Assembly (NCBI RefSeq): GCF_958298935.1
Contig: NC_084944.1
Span: 21,153,179-21,217,178, forward strand
Length of the DNA stretch: 64,000 nt
Direction of reading: 5' to 3'
Origin: Phragmites australis
Taxonomy: Eukaryota; Streptophyta; Magnoliopsida; Poales; Poaceae
Shown: piece after piece, positions 1 to 10,917 of the stretch
How positions within the stretch are numbered: the first letter of the stretch is position 1
Layout of the letters: each line of letters begins with the position of its first letter
The notes under the pieces: generated by a model
The model's database searches: none
Told to the model about the DNA's origin: nothing
What the model saw: the letters and a program-made list of their open reading frames with translations, nothing else
Program-made: the position numbers and the translations under genes

Positions 1-540
1 TGCAACACCTTATTTCTTTGACTCTGACTAAACTATATAGAATATATTTCGAGCTCATATTCATTAAAAAGGGCTCGTCGTAAGCTTTCTAGAATATCCA
101 AGATCACTAAAAACGAACTTCGTATGAGAGAGTTATGCTCGTTTTACTGACGTGTTGTCCTGAGACTTGACCAAGACCATGACCATGACTTCGACCACGA
201 TCACGACTAGAGCTCAGCCTCGAGTCTGAGTAGACTTGGCCTTCGAGGGGTGACATCCGAGTAAGGTTGTAGTGCTTCTCGCACGTTCCTAAGCAATAAA
301 ACATCACAAGAATTTAGTAGTAATCCATCCAAGGAAGCATGAACAGCGAGAAACAAGTTTCACCTGGTTGTCTAATTGTCGTGCACGTGGTCTAATGGTC
401 TAATTGTCGTGCACGTGGTCTAATGGTGCGACAAACATGATTTGAGGATTATTGGCGGTATTGATCACATCCGAAGGAGCCATGGGCTCATCATCCTCCC
501 CCTCTTGAATTGGAGTTGTCTCGACTCAAGCTTTTGTTGG
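1..540 (-). mobile_element. Ty3-gypsy family A, 3' end (pol C-terminus into 3' flank/LTR)
   Basis: Read on the minus strand, about 540 down to 300 encodes the family A polyprotein C-terminus (acidic DDEP stretch, MAPSD, then a hydrophobic tail). The same tail recurs at 6.0, 8.9, 23.3 and 48.9 kb. Positions 1-290 continue into non-coding 3' sequence that matches 8640-8840. A short direct duplication of about 30 bp (CTAATTGTCGTGCACGTGGT twice, near 370-425) breaks the usual GPITRARA motif, so this copy is dead. The fragment ends abruptly near 540 against copia leader sequence. Family identity is by shared sequence among the copies and by the GPITRARARQ-type C-terminus of grass gypsy polyproteins. 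Confidence 0.7.
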
Positions 541-1163
541 GCACATACATAACAAGGCCATACCAGTCACAACATTCTCTGCAAAAATGAGTTAAGCGTT
601 GAATCGAATCCTAATGTCATGATAGGATCATGTTACTATAACAATCTATGCGTGTACGCTATGTAATGGCAGTCCCTCTGGGCGGTCAACAGGCGGGGGG
701 GGGGGTCGAGGGAATACATAGGTCGCATCTATGAAATCGCTATGAAAATCTCATCGAATTGATCATAACGTACCAATTCTGAGTCATTCACAATGCCTCA
801 ATTTCCACAAGATCAATCACATTGATCATCGTGTGAGCTTTTCTGGAGACGATGAAAACACACAAAACCTCAATCTGTTGTTCTCCTGACCATGCAGGAG
901 CATGCGCTGTTAGCCCTGATGGCGATTCCAGCCGGTAGAGGCAAGTTGCACAAGCGGCCATGTGGGAGATCGGGCTAATCTTTTGGTCATATGGTTTCAT
1001 TGACTCGCACCTCATCAGATCCCAATCACACCAAACCGTGCATCGACCGATCCATCACATGAACCGATCACAAGAACAAAATAGATCCAATCTATTTCTA
1101 CCACATATCATCTATATGTGACCGATCCAGATCGAAAACTACGCGCGTAGGCTCTGATACCAC
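541..1163 (-). mobile_element. Ty1-copia leader (5' untranslated internal region)
   Basis: On the minus strand this runs from the primer-binding site into the untranslated leader of a copia element. It closely resembles the leader of the second copia copy at 12033-12560, for example the stretches on both sides of the ATATAGATGATATGTGGTAG block. It is cut near 541, where family A gypsy sequence begins, so gag and pol of this copy are absent. A run of eleven or more G lies at about 696-707. The 75-residue open frame here is leader sequence without similarity to a protein I know. Confidence 0.7.
1150..1162 (-). other. Retrotransposon primer-binding site (tRNA-iMet type)
   Basis: The minus strand reads TGGTATCAGAGCC one base after the LTR terminal CCCAACA. 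This is the standard plant Ty1-copia primer-binding site complementary to the 3' end of initiator tRNA-Met. It fixes the orientation of the element and the inner LTR edge at 1164. The second copy at 12033 differs by one base (A to G). Confidence 0.9.
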
Positions 1164-1880
1164 TGTTGGGGAACGGGTAGGCTACGCTAGCACAAAACAA
1201 ATTTTTCTCTACCGCGTTAAACCAGGAAACCATGCAAGTAGGGGATCATGGATCGTTACTACTAGACGCGCAGTGCAGCGGAAGAAGAGTTGGAGTAGAC
1301 CGATCCAACGTCGTGTAAATCAAGCAGTCACTCCTCGATCACCTCCAAGCAGCTGCCTTGCTTCTCGACCACCTTCGTGACCAGTTCCGAGTGGTTCTCG
1401 ACCAGCTCTGAACAGTCCACGATCAGCTCCGAGTGGTCGCCGTGTGATCCTCGACCACATCTAGGGGATCTCGACCACATCCCCGACCACGTTGAGTCGA
1501 CCACAGAGCATGTACAGTGCAGCAATCTTCACATCGAGAAGATTACTGCCGCAATAGCAGTAGCGCCTCTACGGTATCCACACGTACAGGGACAGAATCA
1601 CCATACGCCGGTGTGCTAGCACCGCGCGCCCTGCTAGGGTTTCGCAGGGAGCACGAGAAGAGGAGGCGGCCAGGGTTTTGGTGACAGGATCTAATCAACT
1701 CAAGCACCCACAGCTCCTACCTCCTCATATATAGAGTACGCTAGCGGGCCTTTAATCACATTAAAGCCCTTTATTACTCTAAACCCTAATGGACATTTAA
1801 TCATATTAAATCCCATCCGTAGATCCAATCCACACATGTGATCGCCTCTAGGGTATACCACCAACACAATCATGACAAGC
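1164..1880 (-). mobile_element. Ty1-copia 5' LTR (partial; no tandem array)
   Basis: On the minus strand the LTR ends with CCCAACA at 1164. A TATA-like CTCTATATATGAGG lies at about 1723-1736, followed by transcript-start-proximal sequence shared with the copia LTRs at 10331-10917 and 17640-18160. Shared blocks include GTGCTAGCACA, repeats of GTGGTCGAG and CACGACGTTGGATCGGTCTA. Unlike those LTRs, this one passes straight from CCCAACA to the primer site, so it shows the ancestral junction without the GC-rich array. The outer (U3) end is not defined; 1880 is only where recognisable U3 fades into a different LTR. Confidence 0.7.
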
Positions 1881-1884
1881 CATG

Positions 1885-4800
1885 CGAAATTCAGCTCGGA
1901 TAAGGATGGTTGAGTGTCTAGGAACCTGCAAAGGAGATCAGCCCTGATTTCCAAATTGAATCCCCACCTTATCTCTAATCCTTTTCGATTCAAATGTGCA
2001 GATTGACCCCTATCCAGAGCTCGCCACCACCAAGAGGATACCAAAGTCTAACCTGGTAGGTTCTATCCACTTCTGCACCCTCAAGTATAAATAAGCCTCC
2101 ATAGCTCTCCCCAGGACCCGACCAACCACCCTGAAGCCCCTGTGCCTAGGAGGATACCACTAAAGAGTGCCCCAACGCTGGCCGAGCCTCTCCCTAGTAT
2201 GTCACCGTCGCTACACCGCTACAAGCCAATGCAACATCCAGGTCTTGACAATTAGGGATCTAGCTTGTCGCCAACTGAGCATGCTCCACTGCTTGCAGTT
2301 GTCGTCGGTGCCATGTAGCATAGAAACTGATGAAGTCTGGTAGCACGCCATCACGAGGATGATCTTTGCCGTCGCAAAAGCCCTCAAGAGGTCATTGACA
2401 TCCATAGATGTGCCTAGTGAGTTAGATGCCCTTCCCTCGTTCCATTTTGCTTTTCACCGTAAACAGTAGAGTACCGTAGCTATTTTTCGGCCAAATTCCG
2501 ACTATGCCTCTCTGTCAACCAAACCACCACCGTGATTCTCCACCGGAGCTCAAGTAGGTAGCACAGTAGTCGTCCGATCGTGATCCGACACTCCTGATTA
2601 GAATGAAAACACCCTTTCGGTTACAACAAATCGTAGCCATCCGATCCTCATTCGATGTGCATATTTAGTGAACCTTTGACATATGCAGTACTACGGCATC
2701 ACACCGAGTCACCCTCACATCCGCACCACATCAGTTGTCCTCACTTACGTGGCTAGCATCGTCACCGCCACATCAACGTGAAGTCCCACATGGCAATCCC
2801 AGTCAACAATATACCTCAGAACCACCTCACCAGCCATGTCAGCAACATGTCACCCTTTATGCTGGTGTGTCAGTGCCATGTCAGCCTCTGATGCTTGCGT
2901 AGCAGCATGGTCAACATGCCCAGTCAGTGACCTTTTATATCTAATTAAATATGCTGCTGACGCCATAATTAATAATGATGATGCAATAAATAGGGTTTCC
3001 ATATTCAATTAATTCAGATTAATTTCATAAAGTAGTAAATATTTTTTGGTAATATTTTTATTTAATGTTTTCCTTAGTAAAATAATTCTAATAATTTAGT
3101 AAATAAAAAGTTAATAATTTTGTTCAATGTTTTTATTTAGTTAAATATTTCCAATAAATTCTAATAAATGCTAGAAAAATCCTATAAAATCATAGATTGC
3201 TCCGAAAAATTCTAGAAAAATTCCTAATCACATAGTTTCACATGTAGTTAATCTTGTTATTCTGTTTTATTTTTTAGAAGCCCTAACTTTCAACTGTAGC
3301 TCTGATTTGATCCATTTTGTGCCAAAATTATCAGAAAATTCTAATCTATTTAGTGACACTATTTGTTGTCTGCTATTTGGTTCTTCTTGGTTCTTGGTAT
3401 TTTTTTGTGTGTGTCTTTCCTCTTATTTTTGCGAGTAGACACTAACATTCTGGAGGAGTAGGAAGGAATTCAAAACCAAGACTTCGTTGAAGACCTGACT
3501 GAGTATTGTGCCTTGACCATGTTGATCCTAGTTTTTTAAATGTTTTGTTTTACAAACATGATGCTAATAATATTGTCTAGAATCCAAAGTTAGGTTATAC
3601 CCTAGTTTTCCTTTAACACGGTTGTCGCCATTTTTATGGTTTCGGCTATGGAATGGTAGATCGTGCTTAACCTTGCTTTTTGCGATGGTTATAATGATAA
3701 TGGCTCAACTGAACATAATAATGGTCCAATGCAACTATGATAAAAGATGATGATCTAATTAGCAACATGGAATTAGGATTGGAGAAAATGATTTAGATGA
3801 GACCGGTATAGGTTGTACGCTTGGATTTGTGGTAGTCTTGCTCAAATCTAAGGACCAGTTCATGGAGCGATCATTCCGAGTTAACAGTACAACCACAAGC
3901 CTGATATGAGACAAGCCTAGCCGATTAATTAGCTGTTTTCTCAGCATAGTGTAGGGCAGATGGTGGTATATGGACGGAAGGATGTAGTTCTTGGAACTAC
4001 GTGGTACAAGAGGTGGATACCATTGTGGAGGGTGTACTCCCGCACTAGTGAAACATCAGCGGGCATGCATGTGTTGAGAAGGGATTTGTAAAGGCTTTGT
4101 AATGATTTCCTAGTAACACACCTTAGAAGTGTGTAAGTGTCTAGCTAACACGAATATAATGGAAATCATGACTTGTGGGTAAAGTGCACAACCTCTACAA
4201 AGTGTAAAACTAGTTAATCAGTCATGCTCACAGTCACGAGTGGCAAGGAGCCCTCACATGATTAGAACATGATGGTTTGGTTAGTATGATCAGCTGTGGT
4301 GGGAGGAACCACGGCTGAGGTGTTGGTCAATCACAGTGGTGCGAGCCATGGTTGAGGTGTTTGGTTTTGTCAACCTTGGTGGTGAGAACTGTGGTTGAGG
4401 TGGTGGAATCTTTGGTTAAGTAAAGATGTGGAAATCTTGAGGTGATTATTTAATTTACTATCATTCACTTAATTAATTACTCACTTTTGAACTATTTTGA
4501 AACAAATGTTGTTTTTCTACAAAAGAGATAAATTAGCCTTATTCTTGTTAAGGCATTCATATACATACTTTTCCTCACAACTTGCGGAGTACAACATGTA
4601 CTCACACTAGCTATACCCAAACCACACTCAGTTGGGGAAGATCTTGAAGACTTCATTGAAGAAGGTGCAGTTTAGGGTGGTGTTCTCCGTCGATTGCCTG
4701 TGGTGTTGCCAAGTGAAGATGAATAAATCGCTTAGGATCGCAGCAATTTTTTTGGTTCTTCGACCTTGAAGGTTTCTTTTGTAAGACGATTTATTCGATT

Positions 4801-4985
4801 AAGTTATGGATATTATTATGTTATCACCAATGAAGTCACTATGTTTTGGGATTGATTCTTGGGCTCAACGCATAGCAGAGATTGATCTATTTTTGGACTA
4901 GTCTCGACATTGGACGGTCTGGTGACCTAAAATTCTGGAGCCTGAGAGGGTAATAGCTAGTTTTTGTTGGTGGCTATAAATACCC
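1885..4985 (+). mobile_element. Diverged gypsy-type LTR fragment
   Basis: This 3.1-kb stretch without genes parallels the R-U5 part of the solo LTR at 49152-53292. Both have TATAAATA (here 2086-2093) followed by similar leader, an AT-rich middle, a stretch near 3820 and 52160 mentioning GGACCAGTTC / GGACCTGTTC plus ATGGAGCGA / GTGGAGCGA, and a common block AGTGTCTAGCTAA...GGAAATCATGACTTGTG (4135-4175; 52498-52540). It lacks an identifiable TGTAACACC start and a TG...CA end, so it is a truncated relative. Short open frames inside have no recognisable product. Confidence 0.55.
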
Positions 4986-5369
4986 CTTGGCTAGTTCATT
5001 TTGGTTCTCTTTGCTATTGGGATAGTTCATACACTTCTTTGAAAAGTCAAGAGGAAGAAGAATCACATTGAGTGATTTACATGTTCCTTAATTAAAGATT
5101 AAGGATATCATTAGTGCTAGGAGAGTAGCCCTATGTTCATCCATACACCTCTATGGACTAGATTAGATCAAGTGAGGTTCTTAGCTTATTACTCTTGTTG
5201 ATTGGTATCACCTAGATGGTTTGGTAGCATTGTTCTTCATGACCTTCATAGTGGTGACTTGTTGAATCCCCAAGATGATGATGTGCCAGTTTGGAGCCCA
5301 CTGATCTCGAGCGAAGGATTACCTGATGAGAGGATTAGGCCCAATCTTCCATTAGGTAATGGTAAGTCA
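4986..5369. other. Unassigned intergenic/TE sequence
   Basis: No recognisable gene. A TATAAATA sits at about 4976-4983 just upstream. A plus-strand open frame of 119 codons from 5202 runs into the family A LTR at about 5370, so it is a chance fusion of unrelated sequence. I see no repeat partner elsewhere in the window for 5000-5370. Confidence 0.4.
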
Positions 5370-6180
5370 ATCGGTGGAGACTCGACGTTGACGATCCAAG
5401 GCTTCCGATTAGGACAGAACGCAACCCTTGCAATCGCTACACCACTGCTTCGTTGGTTATCAATAGCGCGCGGCATGATTGACCTCACCAAGAAGGCTAA
5501 TTCCTGCAAGAGAATCGAGAACACAAGCAAGAACACAGAAGAACACAATCTGAAATTGTAAATATGATTAACCTCACGAGTTAGGGTTTCACAAAACGAA
5601 CGATGGCGAAACTGTTCAATGACAGATTAATCTAAGCAAAACCCAAAAACTCTATGATAATGGCTGCTAGATATATGAAGAGGGGCGTGCTAGGGTTTTG
5701 GGCAACCAGGGGGGCGTCCACAACTTGGGCTTAGACCCGAACACGTTTACAAGGCCCGATATGGTCTAAAATTGTGACATAGTACATTGTTTTTACGACA
5801 CAAAATAATCCACCATGAATCTGGAGCTGGGACCAGTACGAAAACAAAGTTATCATCCTTAGATTTCCAACGCATCAAAGAACACCTTATTTGGACTCCA
5901 TATGAAGAAGTTATGGCCGTTTTAGTGCGGCGCTGTCTGCTGAATCCGAACCGAGTTCTCACTCCGACTTGAAGTTGGCTTGAGCCCCGTCCGACTTGGC
6001 TGTTCCATGGGTGCTTCTCCCATATTCCTAAGCATAAAAAATTCACAAAAATTGAGTAGCATCCCATCCTTATAATTAGTAGTATGAACAGCGAGTAACG
6101 AATTCACCTCATGAGTTAAACGACGTGCACGAGCCCGTGTAATCGGTCCTTGTAATGGATCAATCACCGGAGGATCACTT
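5370..6180 (-). mobile_element. Ty3-gypsy family A, LTR and pol C-terminus
   Basis: Minus strand: 6167 down to about 5950 encodes the DPLQGPITRARARRLTHEV-type C-terminus. From 5930 down to 5370 the sequence parallels 8200-8700: both contain the block reading AACCCTTGCAATCGCTACAC / AACCCTCGCAACCACTACAC, and GGTTGACCTCGCCAAGAAG or its variant. This is therefore a second 3'-end-only copy of family A. It begins at a different codon from the copies at 540, 9120, 23297 and 48862. Confidence 0.65.
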
Positions 6181-6329
6181 GTGATGAATTGATTGGAACT
6201 TTGTAACCTTTGTGATTCTATGAAGAAGTGAGTTCTTATATGTGTGTTTGTCGATATGGATTTGGATTCATTGCTATTGTTTGCAGGGAGAAGACGGCTG
6301 CCAAATCCTAACTACGCTCTAGGATGCAG
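6181..6329. other. Short unassigned junction sequence
   Basis: About 150 bp between the family A fragment and the CACTA subterminal region. It contains no gene and has no repeat partner that I could recognise. Confidence 0.4.
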
Positions 6330-6640
6330 CCTGGAAGCAGGAAAATCCTGCAGCGTAAAATCTTCACCCGTCACTTTTGTGTTATCCCATGTGCTAAGGA
6401 GAAATACATAAGTGACGGGTGAAGATTTTACCTATCACTTATATTAAGACATAAGTGACGGGTAACATCTTCACCTGTCATTTATATCTTTCTCTGCAGC
6501 ACATGGGAGACGATAATAGGTGACGGGTCCTTACCCGTCACTTATTTCATGTCATCAATGATGCGTTTCGGGTGACGGGTGCGGGACTTGTCACCCATCA
6601 CGGTTATGACCCATCATCCTTGTCCTTTTTTCACGTAGTG
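6330..6640 (+). mobile_element. CACTA transposon terminal region (right end)
   Basis: The stretch ends in TTTTTTCACGTAGTG at 6640, i.e. a CACTA terminus read inward on the minus strand. Upstream it carries about ten direct and inverted copies of a GTGACGGGT / ACCCGTCAC motif (6376-6600). Dense short subterminal repeats beside a CACTA terminus are characteristic of En/Spm-type elements, where they bind the TNPA protein. The motif differs from the TATGAC-type repeats of the two larger CACTA elements here, so this is another family. The partner terminus was not found, and no 3-bp duplication could be tested. Confidence 0.7.
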
Positions 6641-7235
6641 CCTATTGGCGAGGCATACACAAACGAAATGTAAGAAATGTAAATCGATGTCTAAGAATAT
6701 AATGCTTCAGATTCATCAATAAATGAAATATGTATGATGCACAAGTTATCACAACAAACAGGGGTACAATGGTTAGTTGAACCATCATCATCTCTTTCAG
6801 AAATCCGAATCTAGATGTAGCCAAACGATTTCACAATTGAATATGATTCATCAAAGGATCACAGCAGAATTGTAGGAATCACAATCAAATCCGAAAGAGT
6901 AAAATGTTATACCATGTTTTCCCTTGGTTGAGTTTTGAATCTCATAGGGTTTTCTTAAGGCAAAGTTTTTAATGAGATAATATGTGCAACGACAAGATAA
7001 AAATGCTATACACTCTCTTCTTCTTGTCGTTTGCCCCACTAGATTTTCGGAACAAGGTTTTTAACTACGCACAAGCATGGCGTTGGATAAGTGTCCATAG
7101 GGTGTTGTAATATAGGCCCATGGCGCATGAGCCCCGCAAACCCATTAGTGGTAGGAAGTTCAGTCATATATTGCTCATCCAATGTAATAGGGGCATCTCC
7201 TCTCATGTATAAGGAGAAGAGGGGTTGCCAAGTTG
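6641..7235. other. Unassigned sequence, possibly copia-type LTR remnant
   Basis: No gene is supported. A TATA-like TGTATAAGGAGAAGAGGGG at about 7206-7224 resembles promoters of grass copia LTRs, but no LTR edges, primer site or repeat partner is visible. The small open frames in this stretch lack any recognisable domain. Confidence 0.3.
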
Positions 7236-7488
7236 TATCTCTCTATTTCTTTTTATAGTGCATATTAGGATTTAGAAAAGTATTTAAAAGTATACTTTGA
7301 TTATTAATTTTTCGTACAATATATTATCAAATGTTATAAAATTAGTATCATGTTTGAAGATATGTGAAATACAAGTCTATTGATACGACATTTGTATAAT
7401 AAACACACACATAATTTCACTAATGGTTGTCAAACTTACAAAGTTGGACCTTTATAAATCCTAATATGCCTTATAAAAAAATGGAGTA
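7236..7488. mobile_element. Stowaway-type MITE
   Basis: A ~250-bp element flanked by TA at both ends (7236-7237 and 7487-7488). The ends are imperfect inverted repeats of about 33 bp: the left reads CTCTATTT...GTGCATATTAGGATTT and the right, inverted, reads CTCCATTT...GGCATATTAGGATTT. A CTCC start, TA target and AT-rich, gene-free body are diagnostic of Stowaway (Tc1/mariner-derived) miniature elements. The terminal repeats have diverged, which points to an old insertion. Confidence 0.8.
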
Positions 7489-8189
7489 CACAAAATCGTC
7501 AATAAAGTTAGTGGTGCCGGATTATATAATATGTGGTGCCCGATTATAACATGTGCTTTAGGTGTGCTTCTCCTTTATAATTCATATTTAATCAATATGT
7601 GGTAACGTGATTATTATAACAAGGTTTAAGGTAGTCTACCTAAGTGGAGTTGGAATCTAATCTTTTAAAAGAGTAGAGTGGAGTTGGAACTTATCTGAAC
7701 TAGTGGGGTTATTGGAATCTTTAAAGATGACGCCTCCTAGTAAACTTCTATCGTCTAGGTCTCTCTGCACGATGCAGATTTCGTAATATATTCTCCGATT
7801 CCTAGATCAAATTCTTGCGAACTTCGATTTTGGAAATGTGGCACCCTGGACCATTAGCACAAATGTGATCGTTGCAGATAAGCATCTTGGTTTGATCAGC
7901 TTGGATTCTGACGTTACGTCGACGAGCCGAAAGGTGACCCCCTCTAACTTCATGCGGATGTGGAAGCCAAACCGCCAAGGCGCGTTAATTATAATGTAAT
8001 GTTAAAATGAAATGAAACAGAAGCTCGATTAGTTATTAGAAACAATAGCATGCGAACTCTAGAAAGCAATAAGAAAAGACTGAAAGATGCAAAGTAGATG
8101 TGCACAGATGCTTCTTTCCCTCCTTTTTGTGATACCCTCTCCCCTCCGCACATCTGAATTGATTTTAATCCAAATCACGATCAAATAAA
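7489..8189. other. Unassigned AT-rich sequence
   Basis: About 700 bp with no credible gene, RNA or repeat partner in the window. It lies between the MITE and a family A LTR. Confidence 0.4.
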
Positions 8190-9120
8190 GATTGGAATCA
8201 CATTGTTTGATTTGGTGGAGCTTCGATGTTGATGATCCAAAGGCTCTGACCAGAACAGATCGAGAACCCTCGCAACCACTACACCACTACTCCGTGGTTA
8301 TCAACCGTACCAAGACGCGGTTGACCTCGCCAAGAAGACTTTTCCTGCAAACGAATCAAGAACACAAATAAAAATAGGTAGATACAATCTGAATATTACT
8401 AATTACCTATGAAGTGCTCGAGTTGGATTCCACAAACCGATATACAGCGAAATTATCTAAACCCGAACCTAACTATGACGACTACTGTATATTTATTGGG
8501 GGATATGAGGAGGTCGACCTAGGGTTGTGCAGCCGTGCAAAGAGGCGTACATAATCTGAACTCTGACCCCAACATGATTACAAGACCTGACAAGGCCTAA
8601 AACGGTGACGCATCACGTTATTTCATCAAATCTGACTAAATTATAAGGAATTTTTGGTCGAGATTAAATCCATTGGAAAGGGCTCATCATAAGCTTTCCA
8701 ACAAGTCCAAGATCGCCTCAATCGGACTTTGTATGCGATAGTTATGCCCGTTTTACTAACATGTTGTCCTGAGACTCCGAACCGAATTTGGAGTCCGACT
8801 TGAGCTCGACTTGTTGTTCGAGTAGACTTGGCGCTCGAGTGATGATGTCCAGGTAAACTTGTGATGCCTCTCCCATATTCCTAAGCAATAAAACACCACA
8901 AGAATTTAGTAGTAATCCATCCAAGAAGGCATGAACAATGAGGAACGAGTTCACCTGGTAGTCTAATTGTCACGTATGTGCCCTTGTAATTGGACCTTGT
9001 ATGATTTGAGGATTATTAATAGTATTGATCATATCCGAAGGTACTATGGGTTCATCATCCTCCCCCTCTTGAATTGGAGTCATCCTCGACTCAAGCTCTT
9101 CTTCTTCTCCCAAGTATTTA
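8190..9120 (-). mobile_element. Ty3-gypsy family A, 3' LTR region and pol C-terminus
   Basis: The best preserved 3' end of family A. On the minus strand, 9120 down to about 8970 reads KYLGEEEELESR...EGEDDEP...IQGPITRAHT, the junction between the 'KPYLGEEDELESR' tail after integrase and the GPITRAR motif of grass gypsy polyproteins. From 8954 the frame continues through a hydrophobic tail into non-coding sequence. Positions 8190-8840 are LTR-type sequence shared with 5370-5930. The rest of the polyprotein is missing: the fragment starts within the KPYLGE motif at 9120. Confidence 0.7.
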
Positions 9121-10330
9121 TAGTGCCATTCGAGGTGTAAACGTACAAGTATGCCCCTACAAAGATAATGGTACAAGTTACCGCCATACTGCAGGGACCC
9201 TAGAACCGGTCGAACTTACACAGCTCGAGCCCTGGTAAAAATACTTTTACCCCTACCTAGAAGATATTATCTATTATGGCAAATATAGTGGTGCAAGCAA
9301 TCGTAAGGGTGCGATGCTGAGCCGGTCGTCAATTGTGGCACGGCGCCGCACTATCCCGGGTGTCAGGATAGTACCCCCTCATCTGTTGGCCCCAAGGTTC
9401 GAAGGGGTGAGCAAATGTTAGAAGGAATTAGCTCTAACCCAGCCTCATAGTCAAGATCTCCTGAACAACTCCTCGCCATCGGGGAGTCTCCCTCTAGTGA
9501 CCGTGAGTGATGTGGTGAGGCTCTGACAGAGACGATGTAGTCCAGAGGTAATTACATGGTTCCCCCTTGGTTCCGTAGCTTATGCGGAGGCCAGAGGCAT
9601 GGCCGTCAAGGTTGTGATGGAGGCACGCGCTTCGGAGCACGTGTAGGGTCCGAAGTGATCCCTTCAGCCCCCTAATGGTGAGTGCTTTCGCCACTTGATC
9701 GTCATAGTGGAGATTGCGTGTGGAAGCAAGGTATTCTCCTCATTTTCTTGGCTCAAGTATTTAAGGACGTGAAGTGACGACAGTGGTGCAGCTAACCGGG
9801 TAATGCGTGGGTTCACCGGGTGTCTCGTGCCCGCTGCCCTTGCACGCGTTGAAAGGAGGCCCGAGCCATAACTGCGCCGAGTCGTGCACGTAGAAAACCA
9901 GGGTGTCACCGTAGGATGTTGCCATGTGTATAGGGATCGACCAGGATGTAGCCACGGGCCCACAGGGGAGTAATGGGAAGTGCCACGAAGCGACGCCTGC
10001 GGTTGTTCTGTTTCCTTCTCCGGGCGTGAGTGACTGATCAGTTCAGCTATAAAAGCCACGGTTCACCCAGCTGATCCCTCACTGCTGTGTGAGGGAGCGC
10101 TTCTCCTTGGCTTGAGCATGGCGCCCTCCTCCTCCTCATCGTTGGAAATGACAATGGCTTCGATTGGTTCGTCACCTCCGACCCTGCCCTGGTTTCGCCT
10201 ACCATGGTGCCTCCAGAGGTGAGCGATCTTGCGGGCATGCTTGCAAGGCTAGAGCTAGAGCTTGCAAGGTTGGAACCGATGACCCTCGTGGTTCCATCCT
10301 TGCAGAGGGGGCCGCCTCCCGCTGCTTCGA
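9121..10330 (+). mobile_element. LTR-like promoter region of an unidentified retroelement
   Basis: GC-rich stretch with TATAAAAG at 10048-10055, followed by a leader and an ATG at about 10119 opening a serine-rich start (MAPSSSSS). This is the arrangement of a retrotransposon LTR promoter running into a gag start. It is cut at about 10330 by copia LTR sequence. No primer site, second LTR or catalytic domain can be seen. Open frames of up to 131 codons on the minus strand (9664-10059) overlap this region without a recognisable domain; I regard them as chance frames in GC-rich DNA. Confidence 0.4.
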
Positions 10331-10917
10331 GGCCTGCTGAGGTTGAGCCACTCCAAAACCCTAGCCATAGCCTTCCACATTATGTCCCAAAACCATAGCC
10401 GTGCGTGAGGTGCTAGCACATCGGGATCGGCGTTTCTGCCCAGTACGTGTGGATACTATAGAGGTGATGATGCTATTGTGGTGTTGATCTTCTTGGCGAG
10501 TTGATCACGACGTGTTCGGGACTGGTCGCGGAGCACAACATGACCACTCAGATCTGGTCGGAGAGCACAACACGACCACTCGGATCTGGTCGGATAGCAT
10601 GATACGACCAAATAGAACTAGTCGAGGTCGTGACAGACCTGATTGGGAGCTGGTCGAGGAACTAGTCGAGGAGCACGACCACCTGCTCAGAGTTGGCCGA
10701 GGAGCGTGAACACCTGCGTGGGGCTGGTCGCCGATCTGATCGAGAAGCTGTTCAAGGAGTTTGACGCGCACAACGTTGGATCGGTCTACTCCAACTCTTC
10801 TTTCGCTGCACTACGCGTCGAGTGGTAACGATCTATGATGTCCTACTACCATGGTTTCCTAGGTGAATGCGGTAGAAATTTTTTTTTAGGCTACCGTAGC
10901 CTACCCATTTCCCAACA
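10331..10917 (+). repeat. Copia 5' LTR, truncated to R-U5
   Basis: Matches the 3' LTR from about 17638 onward (GAGGTTGAGCCACTCCAAAA, GTGCTAGCACATC, GTTTCTGCCCA, then GGTCG-rich repeats and CCCAACA). Upstream similarity fades at about 10330-10338. In the 3' LTR this point lies some 20-30 bp past the TATATAAG box at 17612, near the expected transcription start. U3 and the promoter are therefore missing from this copy. Positions 10515-10615 hold about three degenerate ~32-bp repeats around CTGGTCGGAGAGCACAACACG. Confidence 0.75.

Noticed and set aside
5202..5561. 119-codon plus-strand frame as a host gene.
   Set aside because: Its second half is family A LTR sequence, repeated at 8200-8400 without an open frame.
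9664..10059. 131-codon minus-strand open frame as a gene.
   Set aside because: GC-rich LTR-type DNA, overlapping another frame of similar length, no domain and no start context.
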